A DNA stretch of 64,000 nt from Pseudomonas laurylsulfativorans. GTDB lineage: Bacteria > Pseudomonadota > Gammaproteobacteria > Pseudomonadales > Pseudomonadaceae. The position numbers and the translations under genes are program-made. The notes under the pieces are model-generated. The model did not search any database. It worked only from the letters and a program-made list of their open reading frames with translations, and was not told the origin of the DNA. Each line of letters begins with the position of its first letter. Position 1 is the first letter of the stretch. The stretch lies in contig NZ_MUJK01000013.1 of assembly GCF_002906155.1 (NCBI RefSeq), positions 82,159-146,158 on the forward strand, in the 5' to 3' direction. Positions 45,830 through 54,153 of this stretch are shown here, piece after piece.

Positions 45830-46076
45830 CAGGTGTGCTCAACTGAGAGTCCTTCGCAAGCTCAATGGCCGCATTAATGGCGGCCCGAGCTTGGGGGCTA
45901 TTCTTCCAGCAAGTCGATCCCACTGCTGACGATGCCTGAGCCAGGATGTCACAAACATTCGCTTTGCTGAGCACAGCTAGCGAGTCAATGCCCATCTGCT
46001 CAAGGCGAGCGATAACGGCCGGCCCCACACCCTTCAGGGCCAACAAGGCATTATGTTCCGTCAGTGGAAATGGCAT
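45822..46076 (-). CDS. Small helix-hairpin-helix protein
   Basis: 84 aa from ATG 46076 (CAGGAG 8 bp upstream). ALLALKGVGPAVIARLEQMG is a clear HhH motif; GSTCWKNSPQARAAINAAIE follows. Such small proteins are predicted DNA-binding or RNA-binding proteins. Its 5' end joins an IS1182-type transposase fragment in the same frame (to 46283), which is not part of the gene. Confidence 0.78.
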   Translation of the reverse strand: MPFPLTEHNALLALKGVGPAVIARLEQMGIDSLAVLSKANVCDILAQASSAVGSTCWKNSPQARAAINAAIELAKDSQLSTPGA

Positions 46077-46204
46077 CCGTAAACTCCTGTTATCGGCCAA
46101 TGAAGCAACCAGAGTTTGCCCGACGGGAGTGGGCATCTCAATAGATGACTCCATCGCCCTAAGCGCAGGCATCAGGAGACGCTTACGATGCAGATGCTGC
46201 CGCA

Positions 46205-46513
46205 TCGGCGCGGTTCCGTAAGCGGTGTCGCCAATCAGGCGCTCTGGCTTGATGTCGAACTGCGCCTCGACCCGGTCGATCATGATCTTGGTGCTCTCGA
46301 CCTCGGCCGTGCGATGAGCGAATGTCGTAGCAATAACCCACGATCAGCATGCGGATCATCCGCTCAGGATCAATCGACGGACGCCCAATCGGGCTGTAGC
46401 AATCAGCGAGGTAATGGCGCAGGTCGTTCAGATCCAGACATTGATCAATGCTGCGCAGAAGGTGATTGGCGGGGATGTGGTCTTCAAGGCGGGAAGCAAC
46501 CCGCCACCAAACG
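46205..46513 (-). pseudogene. IS1182/IS5-group transposase remnant
   Basis: Minus-strand segments read LNDLRHYLADCYSPIGRPSI and MIRMLIVGYCYDIRS, then after a junction IMIDRVEAQFDIKPERLIGD TAYGTAP. These are two separate parts of a DDE transposase with a DUF772 N-terminus; the centre is deleted. No inverted repeats were identified. Confidence 0.75.
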
Positions 46514-47263
46514 CTAAGTATTTTGCGACTTGAGCCAGCCTAAGCTTGCAACAGTAGTGCTGGAAGGACGGTATTCACATCCGATCCATCCTGTGTATCC
46601 ACGATGCTCCAGAGTCGCGAACAATTCGGCAAAATTAAAGATGCCTGTCCCCGGCTCGTGGCGTCCTGGGCAGTCCGCAATCTGTACATGGACGGTTCGG
46701 TCATAAAACTGATCCAGTACATTTGCGGCGTCGCCGGTCAAAAGCTGTGCATGGTAAAGATCGAGAATCAGTCCAATACTCGGGAAGGCTTCCAGCACCC
46801 GTAGCGCCTTGCTGAAATCCGACATGTAGTACCCCGGGATTTCCTTTGGGCTTATCACTTCAATCAGGGGCCGCAACCCCTGATCTTCAAAATATTTGAC
46901 TGCATATTCCAAGTTGCTCATGTAACTGGGCGCAGCTGAAACTTGTGCAGTAATCCCAGACATGACGTGCACATTTGAGCAACCCAACACCTTTGCATAC
47001 CGGGCGGCCAAGGCTAAACCTGCACGAAACTCTTCTTCCTTGCCTTGCAACGCAGCAATGCCCTTGGTGACTCCGGCCGGTGCAGCGAACTGGATCAGAG
47101 GTAGAGAGTATTGAGTCAAATGTGCGGCCAACTGACTGGCTTCAAACTCATAAGGCGAAGGAAACTCCACCGCCTTGAATCCAGCAGCCGCTGCAGCTTC
47201 GATGCGCTGGAGAAAAGGCAAATCGTTGAATTGGAAGCCGAGATGAGCATTGAACTTGAGCAT
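46514..47263 (-). CDS. Hydroxypyruvate isomerase-like TIM-barrel (Hyi/OtnI) protein
   Basis: 249 aa. NAHLGFQFNDLPFLQRIEAA, AVEFPSPYEF, the acid/His metal ligands in PLIEVISPKEIPGYYM, LILDLYHAQ, VQIADCPGRHEPGTG and the end WIGCEYRPS are hallmarks of the Hyi family. It interconverts hydroxypyruvate and tartronate semialdehyde, or 2-oxo-tetronates in OtnI. No otn or glyoxylate genes adjoin it. Divergent from the LysR gene at 47433, its probable regulator. Confidence 0.87.
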   Translation of the reverse strand: MLKFNAHLGFQFNDLPFLQRIEAAAAAGFKAVEFPSPYEFEASQLAAHLTQYSLPLIQFAAPAGVTKGIAALQGKEEEFRAGLALAARYAKVLGCSNVHVMSGITAQVSAAPSYMSNLEYAVKYFEDQGLRPLIEVISPKEIPGYYMSDFSKALRVLEAFPSIGLILDLYHAQLLTGDAANVLDQFYDRTVHVQIADCPGRHEPGTGIFNFAELFATLEHRGYTGWIGCEYRPSSTTVASLGWLKSQNT

Positions 47264-47432
47264 TCAGTAAAAATCCGTTTTGAAAGAGGCAAGTCATCTG
47301 CCTGGACGCGAGCCTCGAGAAGGCGACAACACAGTTATCGCAGGCATCTTAAAGAGACTCCTCCATCACGAAAAATATTATTTTGTGATTTTTTTCATCA
47401 CTAATTGTTATATTTTGGGTTTCGATCCGAGT

Positions 47433-48332
47433 ATGACTGGCATGAATCTCAAAGCGTTGATGTGCTGCGTAGAAGTTGCGCGGCAAGGTAGCTTCACCAA
47501 AGCCGCGCAGAGCCTGCACATCGCCCAACCAGCATTGAGCATGGCCATTACTCGATTGGAAGAGGAGTTGGGCGTTACGCTTTTCAACCGCGCGGCACGA
47601 CAAATTACTGTGACGGCTGAAGGAAAAAGCTTTCTTGCTCGTGTCGAAGTCGCTTTGCTCGAACTAGACATGGCACGCCAGGAGCTGCGGGATCTGTCGC
47701 ATTTACACAGTGGTGAGATTCGTCTCGGCGTGCCTCCCATGTTCGGGATCCACTACATTCCGCGGGTACTCAACGCCTTTGGCAAGAAATATCCAGGTAT
47801 CGTGATGACGGTGATTGAAGGCAGTGCGGATGACATCAGCCAGCGCCTGGAAAGCCGTGACATTGATGTCGCCCTGCTGGAGTCTCGTCGAGTAGAGAGC
47901 GGATGGGACTCCGTTTTGCTGGGCACCGACGAGATGGTGATGTGCATGAACGACAACCACCCACTTTCGAGCGAGGCCTTTATCGAGGCCTGGCGTCTGC
48001 AAGATGAGAAAATGGTGCTTTTTGACCAGACATTCCTGCAACGCCATATGTTCGACACCTTCTGCGAAGCCTCCGGAGCCCGCTATCGAATAGCATTGCA
48101 GACCAATTTCGTCTCACTGGTCATCAAGGCAACACTGGATGGAATGGGCGCCTCCACGCTGCTACGTTCCATTCAGCAATGTGTACCCGGATTGCTGGGG
48201 ATTCCCTTCAAACCGGCACAGACCATGAGTTTCAGTCTGTGCTGGCGAGCTAACGAATATTTGTCTGTCGCAAACAAGCGGTTTGTTGAGTTTGCTCAAA
48301 CAACCGGTTTCTTCGGTAAAGCCCCCGAGTAG
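47433..48332 (+). CDS. LysR family transcriptional regulator
   Basis: 299 aa from ATG 47433 (ATG 47442 equally possible). HTH GSFTKAAQSLHIAQPALSMA is close to the CynR/BenM-like group; the effector domain follows (SGEIRLGVPPMFGIHYIPRV). An in-frame extension back to 47280 is AT-rich and lies across the divergent promoter, so it is rejected. Probably controls the hyi-like gene. Confidence 0.88.
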   Translation: MTGMNLKALMCCVEVARQGSFTKAAQSLHIAQPALSMAITRLEEELGVTLFNRAARQITVTAEGKSFLARVEVALLELDMARQELRDLSHLHSGEIRLGVPPMFGIHYIPRVLNAFGKKYPGIVMTVIEGSADDISQRLESRDIDVALLESRRVESGWDSVLLGTDEMVMCMNDNHPLSSEAFIEAWRLQDEKMVLFDQTFLQRHMFDTFCEASGARYRIALQTNFVSLVIKATLDGMGASTLLRSIQQCVPGLLGIPFKPAQTMSFSLCWRANEYLSVANKRFVEFAQTTGFFGKAPE

Positions 48333-48390
48333 CATTTCTCCATGGTGCTGATAGACACTGACAAGGAGGTAGTAATCTCGGGGGTTGGGC

Positions 48391-48574
48391 TCAGGCCGGT
48401 TGGTTTGAAATTCTTGGTAGAAAAAGTGCCTGTCGCTTCCATTCAAATCCGTCGCGCTTGAACATACGGTTCTCCTGGGTATTTCTTATCCTTGTTTGAA
48501 GGTTTCACCGCCAGCCAGGACCCGATTGCCGCCCACGCAACCGCGCTCAACACGAGCGCGCAAGCCAAACGCAC
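48391..48574 (-). other. Possible small membrane peptide and gene debris
   Basis: Minus-strand frame 48574-48443 (GTG start) encodes 43 aa with one hydrophobic span (ACALVLSAVAWAAIGSWLAV) and a basic tail. It overlaps a 24-codon frame at 48465-48391 behind an AGGAG site. Neither matches a family I know; decay of a former gene is as likely. The rest of 48333-48724 shows no gene. Confidence 0.25.
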
Positions 48575-48724
48575 TGAAAGTAGTTTTCGTGCAGGGATAA
48601 GGCTTGTCGCGCAGGGGTATGGACGGTCAGCGTTTTTGAATATCAGTGCGGCGGATTTTCATCATACTGACACCCTCGGCAGTGCTCGGTGACTGCCTGT
48701 ATGTCACGACAAGAGCAATGACTC

Positions 48725-49345
48725 ATGAACAATCAAATCGAGCTGTACGGCGCCAACACCGGCAACAGCCTGCGGGCCGCGATTGCCCTGGAAGAAGCCC
48801 GCATCGCCTACACGGCATGCAGGCTCGACCTGTATGCACAGGAGCACCGTGGGCCAGCCTACCTGGCGCTCAACCCTGCCGGGAAAGTCCCGACCCTGAT
48901 CGACCACGGGACCTCGCCGGCGCTGGTCATCAACCAGTCCAACGCCATCATCCAGTACGCCGATTCGATTGCGCCCGGAAAGTTGGCACCGGCGCAGCCG
49001 GGACCTGTGCGCACCCGGGTGATCGACCGCTATTTCTATTTCGTGACCGACGTCATCGCCCCCAGCCATGCCGCCTTTTTTCTGCACCAGGCGGGGCAAG
49101 ACAAGGCGGCGGCGATCATCGATCTGCGGGTGATCGAGCAACTGACTTACGCGGAAAGTTTTTTGACGGGCGAATTCATGGCCGGAGAGCAGTTCTCCAT
49201 GGCCGACATTTCGGCGTTCACCATCGCCAGAGCGTTCCGTGATCGGCTGGAATGGAAAGAGCTTCCACAGCTCTCGCGCTGGTTCGACAGCGTCGAAGCC
49301 AGGCCGGCGGTGCAACGCGGCCTGAATGCCTTCAAGGATGCTTGA
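48725..49345 (+). CDS. Glutathione S-transferase family protein
   Basis: 206 aa. Thioredoxin-like N-domain with IELYGANTGNSLRAAIALEE, the cis-Pro NPAGKVPTLID and the QSNAIIQYA glutathione-binding SNA. The helical C-domain has the FMAGEQFSMADISAF N-cap box. Beta/bacterial-type GST. The role is unknown, but the REPIN and NCS1 permease gene follow, at the right edge of the fossil-rich region. Confidence 0.9.
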   Translation: MNNQIELYGANTGNSLRAAIALEEARIAYTACRLDLYAQEHRGPAYLALNPAGKVPTLIDHGTSPALVINQSNAIIQYADSIAPGKLAPAQPGPVRTRVIDRYFYFVTDVIAPSHAAFFLHQAGQDKAAAIIDLRVIEQLTYAESFLTGEFMAGEQFSMADISAFTIARAFRDRLEWKELPQLSRWFDSVEARPAVQRGLNAFKDA

Positions 49346-49372
49346 GCTGCAATCCCGGGTAACACGCAATAC

Positions 49373-49474
49373 CTGTAGGAGCCGGCTTGCTGGCGATGGT
49401 TTCAAGTGCGCCGCGTTTATCCTGCTTACACGCGTTATCGTTGACGTCCATCGCGAGTAGGCTCGCTCCTACAG
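49373..49474. repeat. REPIN
   Basis: CTGTAGGAGCCGGCTTGCTG at the left, TAGGCTCGCTCCTACAG at the right, between the convergent GST and permease genes. Confidence 0.87.
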
Positions 49475-49477
49475 GGA

Positions 49478-50890
49478 TCAATCGGCGTAGCCGAACTTCA
49501 CCGAACGGCCTTCCTGCGCCTGGCTGCGCGTGGCGAGGCAGTAATACAACGGGCACGTCACCACCAGCCCCACCAGCCAGGACAGGTCCGCGCCCTCGAC
49601 CAGGTTAGCGTAGGGCCCGACGTACAGTGAAGTATTGGCGAATGGCAGCTGCACGATGATGCCGATGAAGTAGGCAATGATCGCGTGCCAGTTGAAGCGC
49701 CCGTAAATACCACCGTCAGCACGGAAGATCGAGGCGATGTCATAGCGGCGGTGCTTGATCAGGTAGAAGTCGATCAGGTTGATCGAGGCCCACGGCACCA
49801 GCACCAGCAACAGCGCCAGGATCAGGCCGATGAACTGCGAAATGAAATTCGCCGAAGCGCCCAGCGCCACCACGCAGCAGCCGGCCAGCACGATGCTCGA
49901 CAACAACACGCGCACCTTGATGCTCGGCGTCCACTGGCTGGCGAAGGTCTGGATCGAGGTGATGATCGACAGCACCGCGCCATACAGATTCAAGGCGTTG
50001 TGACTGATGATGTTGAGCAAGAACAACACCATCAGGATCGGCCCCAGCCAACCGGTGGACTGCTTGACCGCGGCCATCGCCTCGGTGCCTTCCGGGGTTG
50101 CCAGTACTGCCACGGCACCGAAAGTGAACGACAGGATCGTGCCCAGGGTCGCCCCCAGGTAAGTGGCGAAGAACGGCCGGGTGATGCCGATATCCGCCGG
50201 CAGGTAACGCGAGTAGTCCGACACATAGGGCGAGAAGCTGATCTGCCAGATGATGCCCAGCGACACCGTGGCCAGCCAGCCGGACAGGTTGAATCCGCCA
50301 CGAGTGAAGAAGTCCGCCGGCAGGTCATGGGCGAAGATATAGAGGAAGCCCGCGAGCAACGCACTGCCCATCACCCAGGTGCCGATACGGTTGAGGGTAT
50401 GAATGAACCGGTAGCCGATCACCCCGATGGCCGTGGCGCTGAGGGCACCGATGAGGATGCTGGCCGGCACCGGAACCGACGGCGCAATGCCGACAATCGA
50501 TTTACCCGCCAACACGATGTTGGAAATAAAGAAGCCGATGTAGATCAGCGCCGCGAAGAATACGATCAGCAACGCTCCGTAGCGGCCGAACTGGCCACGG
50601 CTCTGCACCATCTGCGGAATGCCCATGCACGGCCCCTGGGCGGATGCGAGCGCAATCACCACCCCGCCGACCATGTGCCCGAGTGCAATCGCCAGCAGGC
50701 CCCAGAACAGATTGAGGTGGAACACCTGGACCACCATGGCGCCGGTGACGATGGGCAGTGGCGCGATGTTGGTGCTGAACCACAGGGTGAAAAGATCGCG
50801 GGCCTTCCCGTGGCGCTCTGCGAGTGGAACGTAGTCGACCGTGTGGTTCTCGATCAACGGATCTTGCCGGGACATCTGGGACATGTGCAT
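49478..50890 (-). CDS. NCS1-family permease (cytosine/purine/hydantoin type)
   Basis: 470 aa, about twelve TM segments. NCS1 hallmarks: an N-terminal P-L-x-E-R-H-G patch, ALASAQGPCMGIPQMVQSRG, SYS-x-R-Y-L block (SPYVSDYSRYLP) and NALNLYGAVLS. It imports a nucleobase-like or related N-heterocyclic compound with cation symport. Operator O3 lies 81 bp upstream. It is similar to the second permease at 55194, so both may serve one pathway. Confidence 0.92.
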   Translation of the reverse strand: MHMSQMSRQDPLIENHTVDYVPLAERHGKARDLFTLWFSTNIAPLPIVTGAMVVQVFHLNLFWGLLAIALGHMVGGVVIALASAQGPCMGIPQMVQSRGQFGRYGALLIVFFAALIYIGFFISNIVLAGKSIVGIAPSVPVPASILIGALSATAIGVIGYRFIHTLNRIGTWVMGSALLAGFLYIFAHDLPADFFTRGGFNLSGWLATVSLGIIWQISFSPYVSDYSRYLPADIGITRPFFATYLGATLGTILSFTFGAVAVLATPEGTEAMAAVKQSTGWLGPILMVLFLLNIISHNALNLYGAVLSIITSIQTFASQWTPSIKVRVLLSSIVLAGCCVVALGASANFISQFIGLILALLLVLVPWASINLIDFYLIKHRRYDIASIFRADGGIYGRFNWHAIIAYFIGIIVQLPFANTSLYVGPYANLVEGADLSWLVGLVVTCPLYYCLATRSQAQEGRSVKFGYAD

Positions 50891-50970
50891 GAACTCGAGT
50901 TTGTCTGTTCTTATCTTTGTATGAAGCCAAACCGGGGGGACTCTCTGGCCGCCCCTCAGATGCGAACCAT

Positions 50971-50990
50971 ATTATGGTATTCCAAACTTT
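50971..50990. promoter_or_regulatory. Operator O3 upstream of NCS1 permease
   Basis: ATTATGGTATTCCAAACTTT is the exact reverse complement of operator O2 at 21454-21473. Confidence 0.72.
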
Positions 50991-51141
50991 AAACAAGACT
51001 GATCCGGTCTTTGAACAAGCATCTGAGCCGCTATCCTGCCCGCCCCCTCTAGGCACTGACTAGCTGAAAGCCCCGTAATCATTGACTTCCAGACGAAAGC
51101 CGTACGTTTATCGGTTCACCTAAAAAGACCTTGCAATCGAT

Positions 51142-51160
51142 GTATTACGGTATACCATCA
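51142..51160. promoter_or_regulatory. Operator O4 upstream of flavin reductase
   Basis: GTATTACGGTATACCATCA contains the GGTATACC core with imperfect outer arms, about 49 bp before the reductase start. Confidence 0.6.
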
Positions 51161-51208
51161 GACCTACAAACACATAAAAAACGCGTCACACCACCCGAGG
51201 ACCGTCCA

Positions 51209-51694
51209 ATGATCGATGCCGCCATCTACAAACAAGTCATGGGTTCGTTCCCGTCCGGAGTGACCGTGATCACCACCCTGGATGACGACGGGCAAATCGT
51301 CGGCCTGACCGCCAGCGCCTTCAGTTCGCTGTCGATGGACCCGGCCCTGGTGTTGTTTTGCCCCAACTACAGCTCCGATTCCTACCCGGTCCTGATCAAG
51401 AACAAACGCTTTGCCATCCACGTGCTGTCCGGCGGCCAGCAAAACGAAGCCTATGCCTTCGCGCGCAAGGGCAAGGACAAGGCCCAGGGAATAGAGTGGA
51501 CGCTCAGCGAGTTGGGCAACCCGATTCTGGCCAACGCCACGGCGGTCATCGAATGTGAGCTGTGGCGCGAATATGAAGGCGGTGACCACGCCATCATGGT
51601 CGGCGCCGTGAAAAACCTGATCGTGCCCCGGCAGAACAGCGGGCCACTGGTGTATTGCCACGGCAAGATGGGTGCCCTGCCCGTTCTGGCCTGA
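51209..51694 (+). CDS. Flavin reductase (FMN-binding split-barrel; HpaC/RutF type)
   Basis: 161 aa from ATG 51209 (GAGGA upstream); the frame to 51131 runs through the operator and is rejected. Signature FPSGVTVITTLDDDGQIVGL, TASAFSSLSMDPALVLFCPN, FAIHVLSGGQ and HAIMVGAVKNLIV. It supplies reduced FMN to a two-component monooxygenase, presumably the LLM enzyme encoded at 53101, from which it is now separated by the IS110 insertion. Confidence 0.9.
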   Translation: MIDAAIYKQVMGSFPSGVTVITTLDDDGQIVGLTASAFSSLSMDPALVLFCPNYSSDSYPVLIKNKRFAIHVLSGGQQNEAYAFARKGKDKAQGIEWTLSELGNPILANATAVIECELWREYEGGDHAIMVGAVKNLIVPRQNSGPLVYCHGKMGALPVLA

Positions 51695-51715
51695 TCTGCG
51701 GTATTGCGCATACCT

Positions 51716-51815
51716 TGTGGGAGCGAGCCTGCTCGCGAAGACGGGTTGTCAGTCACATCCCTATCGCCCGGCAGACCGCTTTCGCGAGCAGACCGCTTTC
51801 GCGAGCAGGCTCGCT
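51716..51815. repeat. REPIN interrupted by IS110 (left part; right end at 52981-52989)
   Basis: Left arm TGTGGGAGCGAGCCTGCTCG (to 51739). The right arm is split: TTCGCGAGCAGGCTCGCT ends at 51815 and CTCCCACAGG resumes at 52981. Removing 51816-52980 and one CT restores a perfect REP. A 17-bp unit (GCAGACCGCTTTCGCGA) is tandemly doubled inside. Confidence 0.9.
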
Positions 51816-52014
51816 TGTATGTTTAGACTTGAAGGGGTGGGTGGGACTAAAGCTCGTCATCTGACTCTGACCAGTACAGACCGTGGGAGACTTCGTCCCA
51901 CCCCTTCACCTAATGCGCCGATAAGGAATGCATCGGCTCGGACCGACGATAGAAACAAGCCAGCGCAACGGTGAACCCCAACAAGTCTTTAAACCCTAGC
52001 TCGGAGGGTGGGCC
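51816..52014 (+). ncRNA. Candidate bridge RNA region of the IS110 element
   Basis: IS110 elements of the IS621 group encode a structured bridge RNA in this end. GGGTGGGAC (51838-51846) pairs with GTCCCACCC (51895-51903). Short matches to the expected guides exist: GGCTCG (left target) at about 51934, GTGGGAG (complement of CTCCCAC) at about 51883, and ATAGAAACAAG at 51949, which resembles the donor end ATAGAAT plus the complement of CTTGT. Suggestive only. Confidence 0.45.
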
Positions 52015-52977
52015 ATGACAATCCTTGATTCTCAGGTGGTCGTTGGTGTGGATGTGGCGAAGGACGAGATTGTTATCTATCGATCCGACCTGGAACGAAC
52101 CCGAAATGTCGCGAACAAGCGATCAGCCCTGAAGCAATGGCTCAAGACGCTACCTGCGAACAGCGCTATCGCGCTTGAAGCGACCAATATCTATCACCTT
52201 GATACAACGGAAATAGCCCATGAAATGGGCCATGACGTTTATGTCATCGATGGCTGTCGCCTCAACAAATACCGCGACGGAATAGGCATGAGGGCGAAAA
52301 CAGATGCCTTGGATGCCGAACTGCTGGCGCGTTACTTGAGCAGGGAGTCCGACAGACTGAGGATCTGGAGTCCTCCGCCGAAGGCTTACACCCAACTCAA
52401 AAGCCTGCTTCGTCGCCGGGCTCAGTTGGTCCGGGGCTGTGTCGCACTCAAGCAAAGCTGGAAAAACGAACCCCTGCTCAAAGAACAGTTCAAGCAGCTT
52501 CTGGCCGCCATTGCCCAGTTCGAAAAAACGATTCAGAAAACACTCAAGGAGATTGCTGAGGACGCCGGGATGCAGGATCAGGTGAAGCGCTGCCAGGCCG
52601 TCGAGGGTGTCGGGCTCCTGACAGCCACAGCAGCGGCCACAGCGTTTTTGCGTGGAAAATTTGCTAACAGCGACGAATACGTGGCCTTCCTCGGCATGGA
52701 TCCGCGGGTGAGGCAGTCAGGACAAAAGGATCAAAGGCGTCGACTCTCCAAGCGAGGAGACTCGGAGTTCCGGCGCCTGTTTCACAACAGCGCCATGGCC
52801 GCCAGCCGTTCGCCGATCTGGAAACCGTACTACGAGAGTTATCTGGCCAGAGGCCTAAAAGGTACTCAAGCCTTGGTTATCCTGGCACGCAAGCTGGCCA
52901 GAGTGATGTTCGCGTTGATGAAAAACCAAAGTGAATACAAGCCTAATTCTATGCTTGGGGGTTCCCCCCAAACATAG
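52015..52977 (+). CDS. IS110-family transposase (DEDD recombinase)
   Basis: 320 aa; GGAGGG 7 bp before the ATG. The N-terminal RuvC-like DEDD domain shows VVGVDVAKDEIVIYRSD (first Asp), IALEATNIYH (Glu) and RAKTDALDAELLARYLSRE (Asp pair). The C-terminal Tnp domain has AVEGVGLLTATAAATAFL, the VAFLGMDPRVRQSGQKDQRR RLSKRGDSEFRRLF block and its catalytic Ser region. Full length, apparently intact. Confidence 0.95.
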   Translation: MTILDSQVVVGVDVAKDEIVIYRSDLERTRNVANKRSALKQWLKTLPANSAIALEATNIYHLDTTEIAHEMGHDVYVIDGCRLNKYRDGIGMRAKTDALDAELLARYLSRESDRLRIWSPPPKAYTQLKSLLRRRAQLVRGCVALKQSWKNEPLLKEQFKQLLAAIAQFEKTIQKTLKEIAEDAGMQDQVKRCQAVEGVGLLTATAAATAFLRGKFANSDEYVAFLGMDPRVRQSGQKDQRRRLSKRGDSEFRRLFHNSAMAASRSPIWKPYYESYLARGLKGTQALVILARKLARVMFALMKNQSEYKPNSMLGGSPQT

Positions 52978-53024
52978 AATCTCCCACAGGTTGCTCACTG
53001 ACCAGAGAGAAATATTTGCATAGA

Positions 53025-53047
53025 TTTTGTATTATGGTATACCAATA
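53025..53047. promoter_or_regulatory. Operator O5 upstream of LLM monooxygenase
   Basis: ATTATGGTATACCAATA (53031-53047), preceded by TTTTGT as in O1; 22 bp (53023-53044) are identical to O1. About 54 bp before the gene start. Confidence 0.75.
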
Positions 53048-53100
53048 AACAACAGGCCCGCGGTCGACCGGCCAACAACAAAAGATCCGAGGTAAGCGTC

Positions 53101-54144
53101 ATGAAGTTTTCCCTGTTCGTACACATGGAACGTTGGGACGAAAGCGTCAGCCATCGTCAGTTGTTCGAAGACCTGACCGAACTGACCTTGATGGCCGAGG
53201 CCGGTGGTTTCAGCACCGTATGGATCGGCGAACACCACTCCATGGAATACACCATCTCGCCAAGCCCGATGCCGCTGCTGGCTTACCTGGCGGGCAAGAC
53301 CACCACCATTCACCTGGGCGCCGGCACCATCATCGCGCCGTTCTGGCATCCGCTGCGGGTAGCCGGTGAATGTGCGTTGCTCGACGTGATCAGCAACGGG
53401 CGCATGGAAGTCGGCCTGGCCCGGGGTGCCTACCAGATCGAATTCGACCGCATGGCCGGCGGCATGCCTGCCTCCTCCGGCGGCCAGGCGCTGCGGGAAA
53501 TGGTTCCGGTGGTGCGCGCCCTGTGGAACGGCGACTACGCCCATGACGGCGACATCTGGAAATTCCCGACGTCCACCAGCGTGCCCAAGCCGATCCAGCA
53601 GCCGAACCCGCCGATGTGGATCGCCGCCCGCGACCCGGACTCGCACAACTTCGCCGTGGCCAACGGCTGCAACGTCATGGTCACGCCGCTGATGAAAGGC
53701 GACGAAGAAGTCCTCGACCTGAAGAACAAGTTCCAGGCCGCCCTCGACAACAATCCTGGCGTGCCGCGCCCGCAACTGATGGTGCTGCGTCACACCCACG
53801 TGCACACCGCCGATGATCCGCAGGGCTGGGAAGTCGGGGCCAAGGCGATCTCCAGGTTCTACCGCACCTTCGATGCCTGGTTTGGCAACAAGACCACCCC
53901 GGTCAACGGCTTCCTCGCGCCGAGTCCGGAAGAGAAATTCGCCGGGCGCCCCGAGTTCGAACTGGAAAGCCTGCACAAGACCGCCATGATCGGCACCCCG
54001 GAAGAAATCATTCCGCGCATCAAGTACTACCAGGAACTGGGAGTCGACGAATTCAGCTTCTGGTGCGATAACAGCCTGCCCCACGCGGAAAAGAAAAAAT
54101 CCCTGGAGCTGTTCATCAAGCATGTGGTGCCAGCGTTCCGGTAG
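53101..54144 (+). CDS. LLM-class (luciferase-like) flavin-dependent monooxygenase
   Basis: 347 aa. Luciferase-family TIM barrel: FVHMERWDESVSHRQLFEDL, STVWIGEHHSMEYTISPSPM (conserved EHH), LGAGTIIAPFWHPLRVAGEC, GRMEVGLARGAYQIEFDRMA and PIQQPNPPMWIAARDPDSHN. It uses FMNH2 and O2 to oxidise or cleave an organic substrate; reduced FMN would come from the reductase at 51209. Followed by an isochorismatase-like hydrolase and an NCS1 permease, a set reminiscent of RutA/RutB/RutF/RutG pyrimidine opening, though it is not RutA itself. Confidence 0.9.
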   Translation: MKFSLFVHMERWDESVSHRQLFEDLTELTLMAEAGGFSTVWIGEHHSMEYTISPSPMPLLAYLAGKTTTIHLGAGTIIAPFWHPLRVAGECALLDVISNGRMEVGLARGAYQIEFDRMAGGMPASSGGQALREMVPVVRALWNGDYAHDGDIWKFPTSTSVPKPIQQPNPPMWIAARDPDSHNFAVANGCNVMVTPLMKGDEEVLDLKNKFQAALDNNPGVPRPQLMVLRHTHVHTADDPQGWEVGAKAISRFYRTFDAWFGNKTTPVNGFLAPSPEEKFAGRPEFELESLHKTAMIGTPEEIIPRIKYYQELGVDEFSFWCDNSLPHAEKKKSLELFIKHVVPAFR

Positions 54145-54153
54145 GCATTTGTC

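Larger units (their letters stand above)
51816..52980 (+). mobile_element. IS110-family insertion sequence in a REP
   Basis: 1165 bp between two CT dinucleotides (51814-51815 and 52981-52982). Left end TGTATGTTTAGAC and right end (reverse complement) ATTCTATGTTTGGGG share TATGTTT. About 199 bp of non-coding left end precede a transposase whose stop lies 3 bp from the right end. A hairpin (TTCTATGCTTGGGGG / CCCCCAAACATAGAA) forms the last 35 bp. It splits a REP exactly, with no long duplication, as IS110 elements do. Confidence 0.9.

Noticed and set aside
49685..50992. 435-codon plus-strand frame over the NCS1 permease
   Set aside because: Antisense shadow rich in Arg/Asp/Gln; the minus strand shows twelve TM helices.
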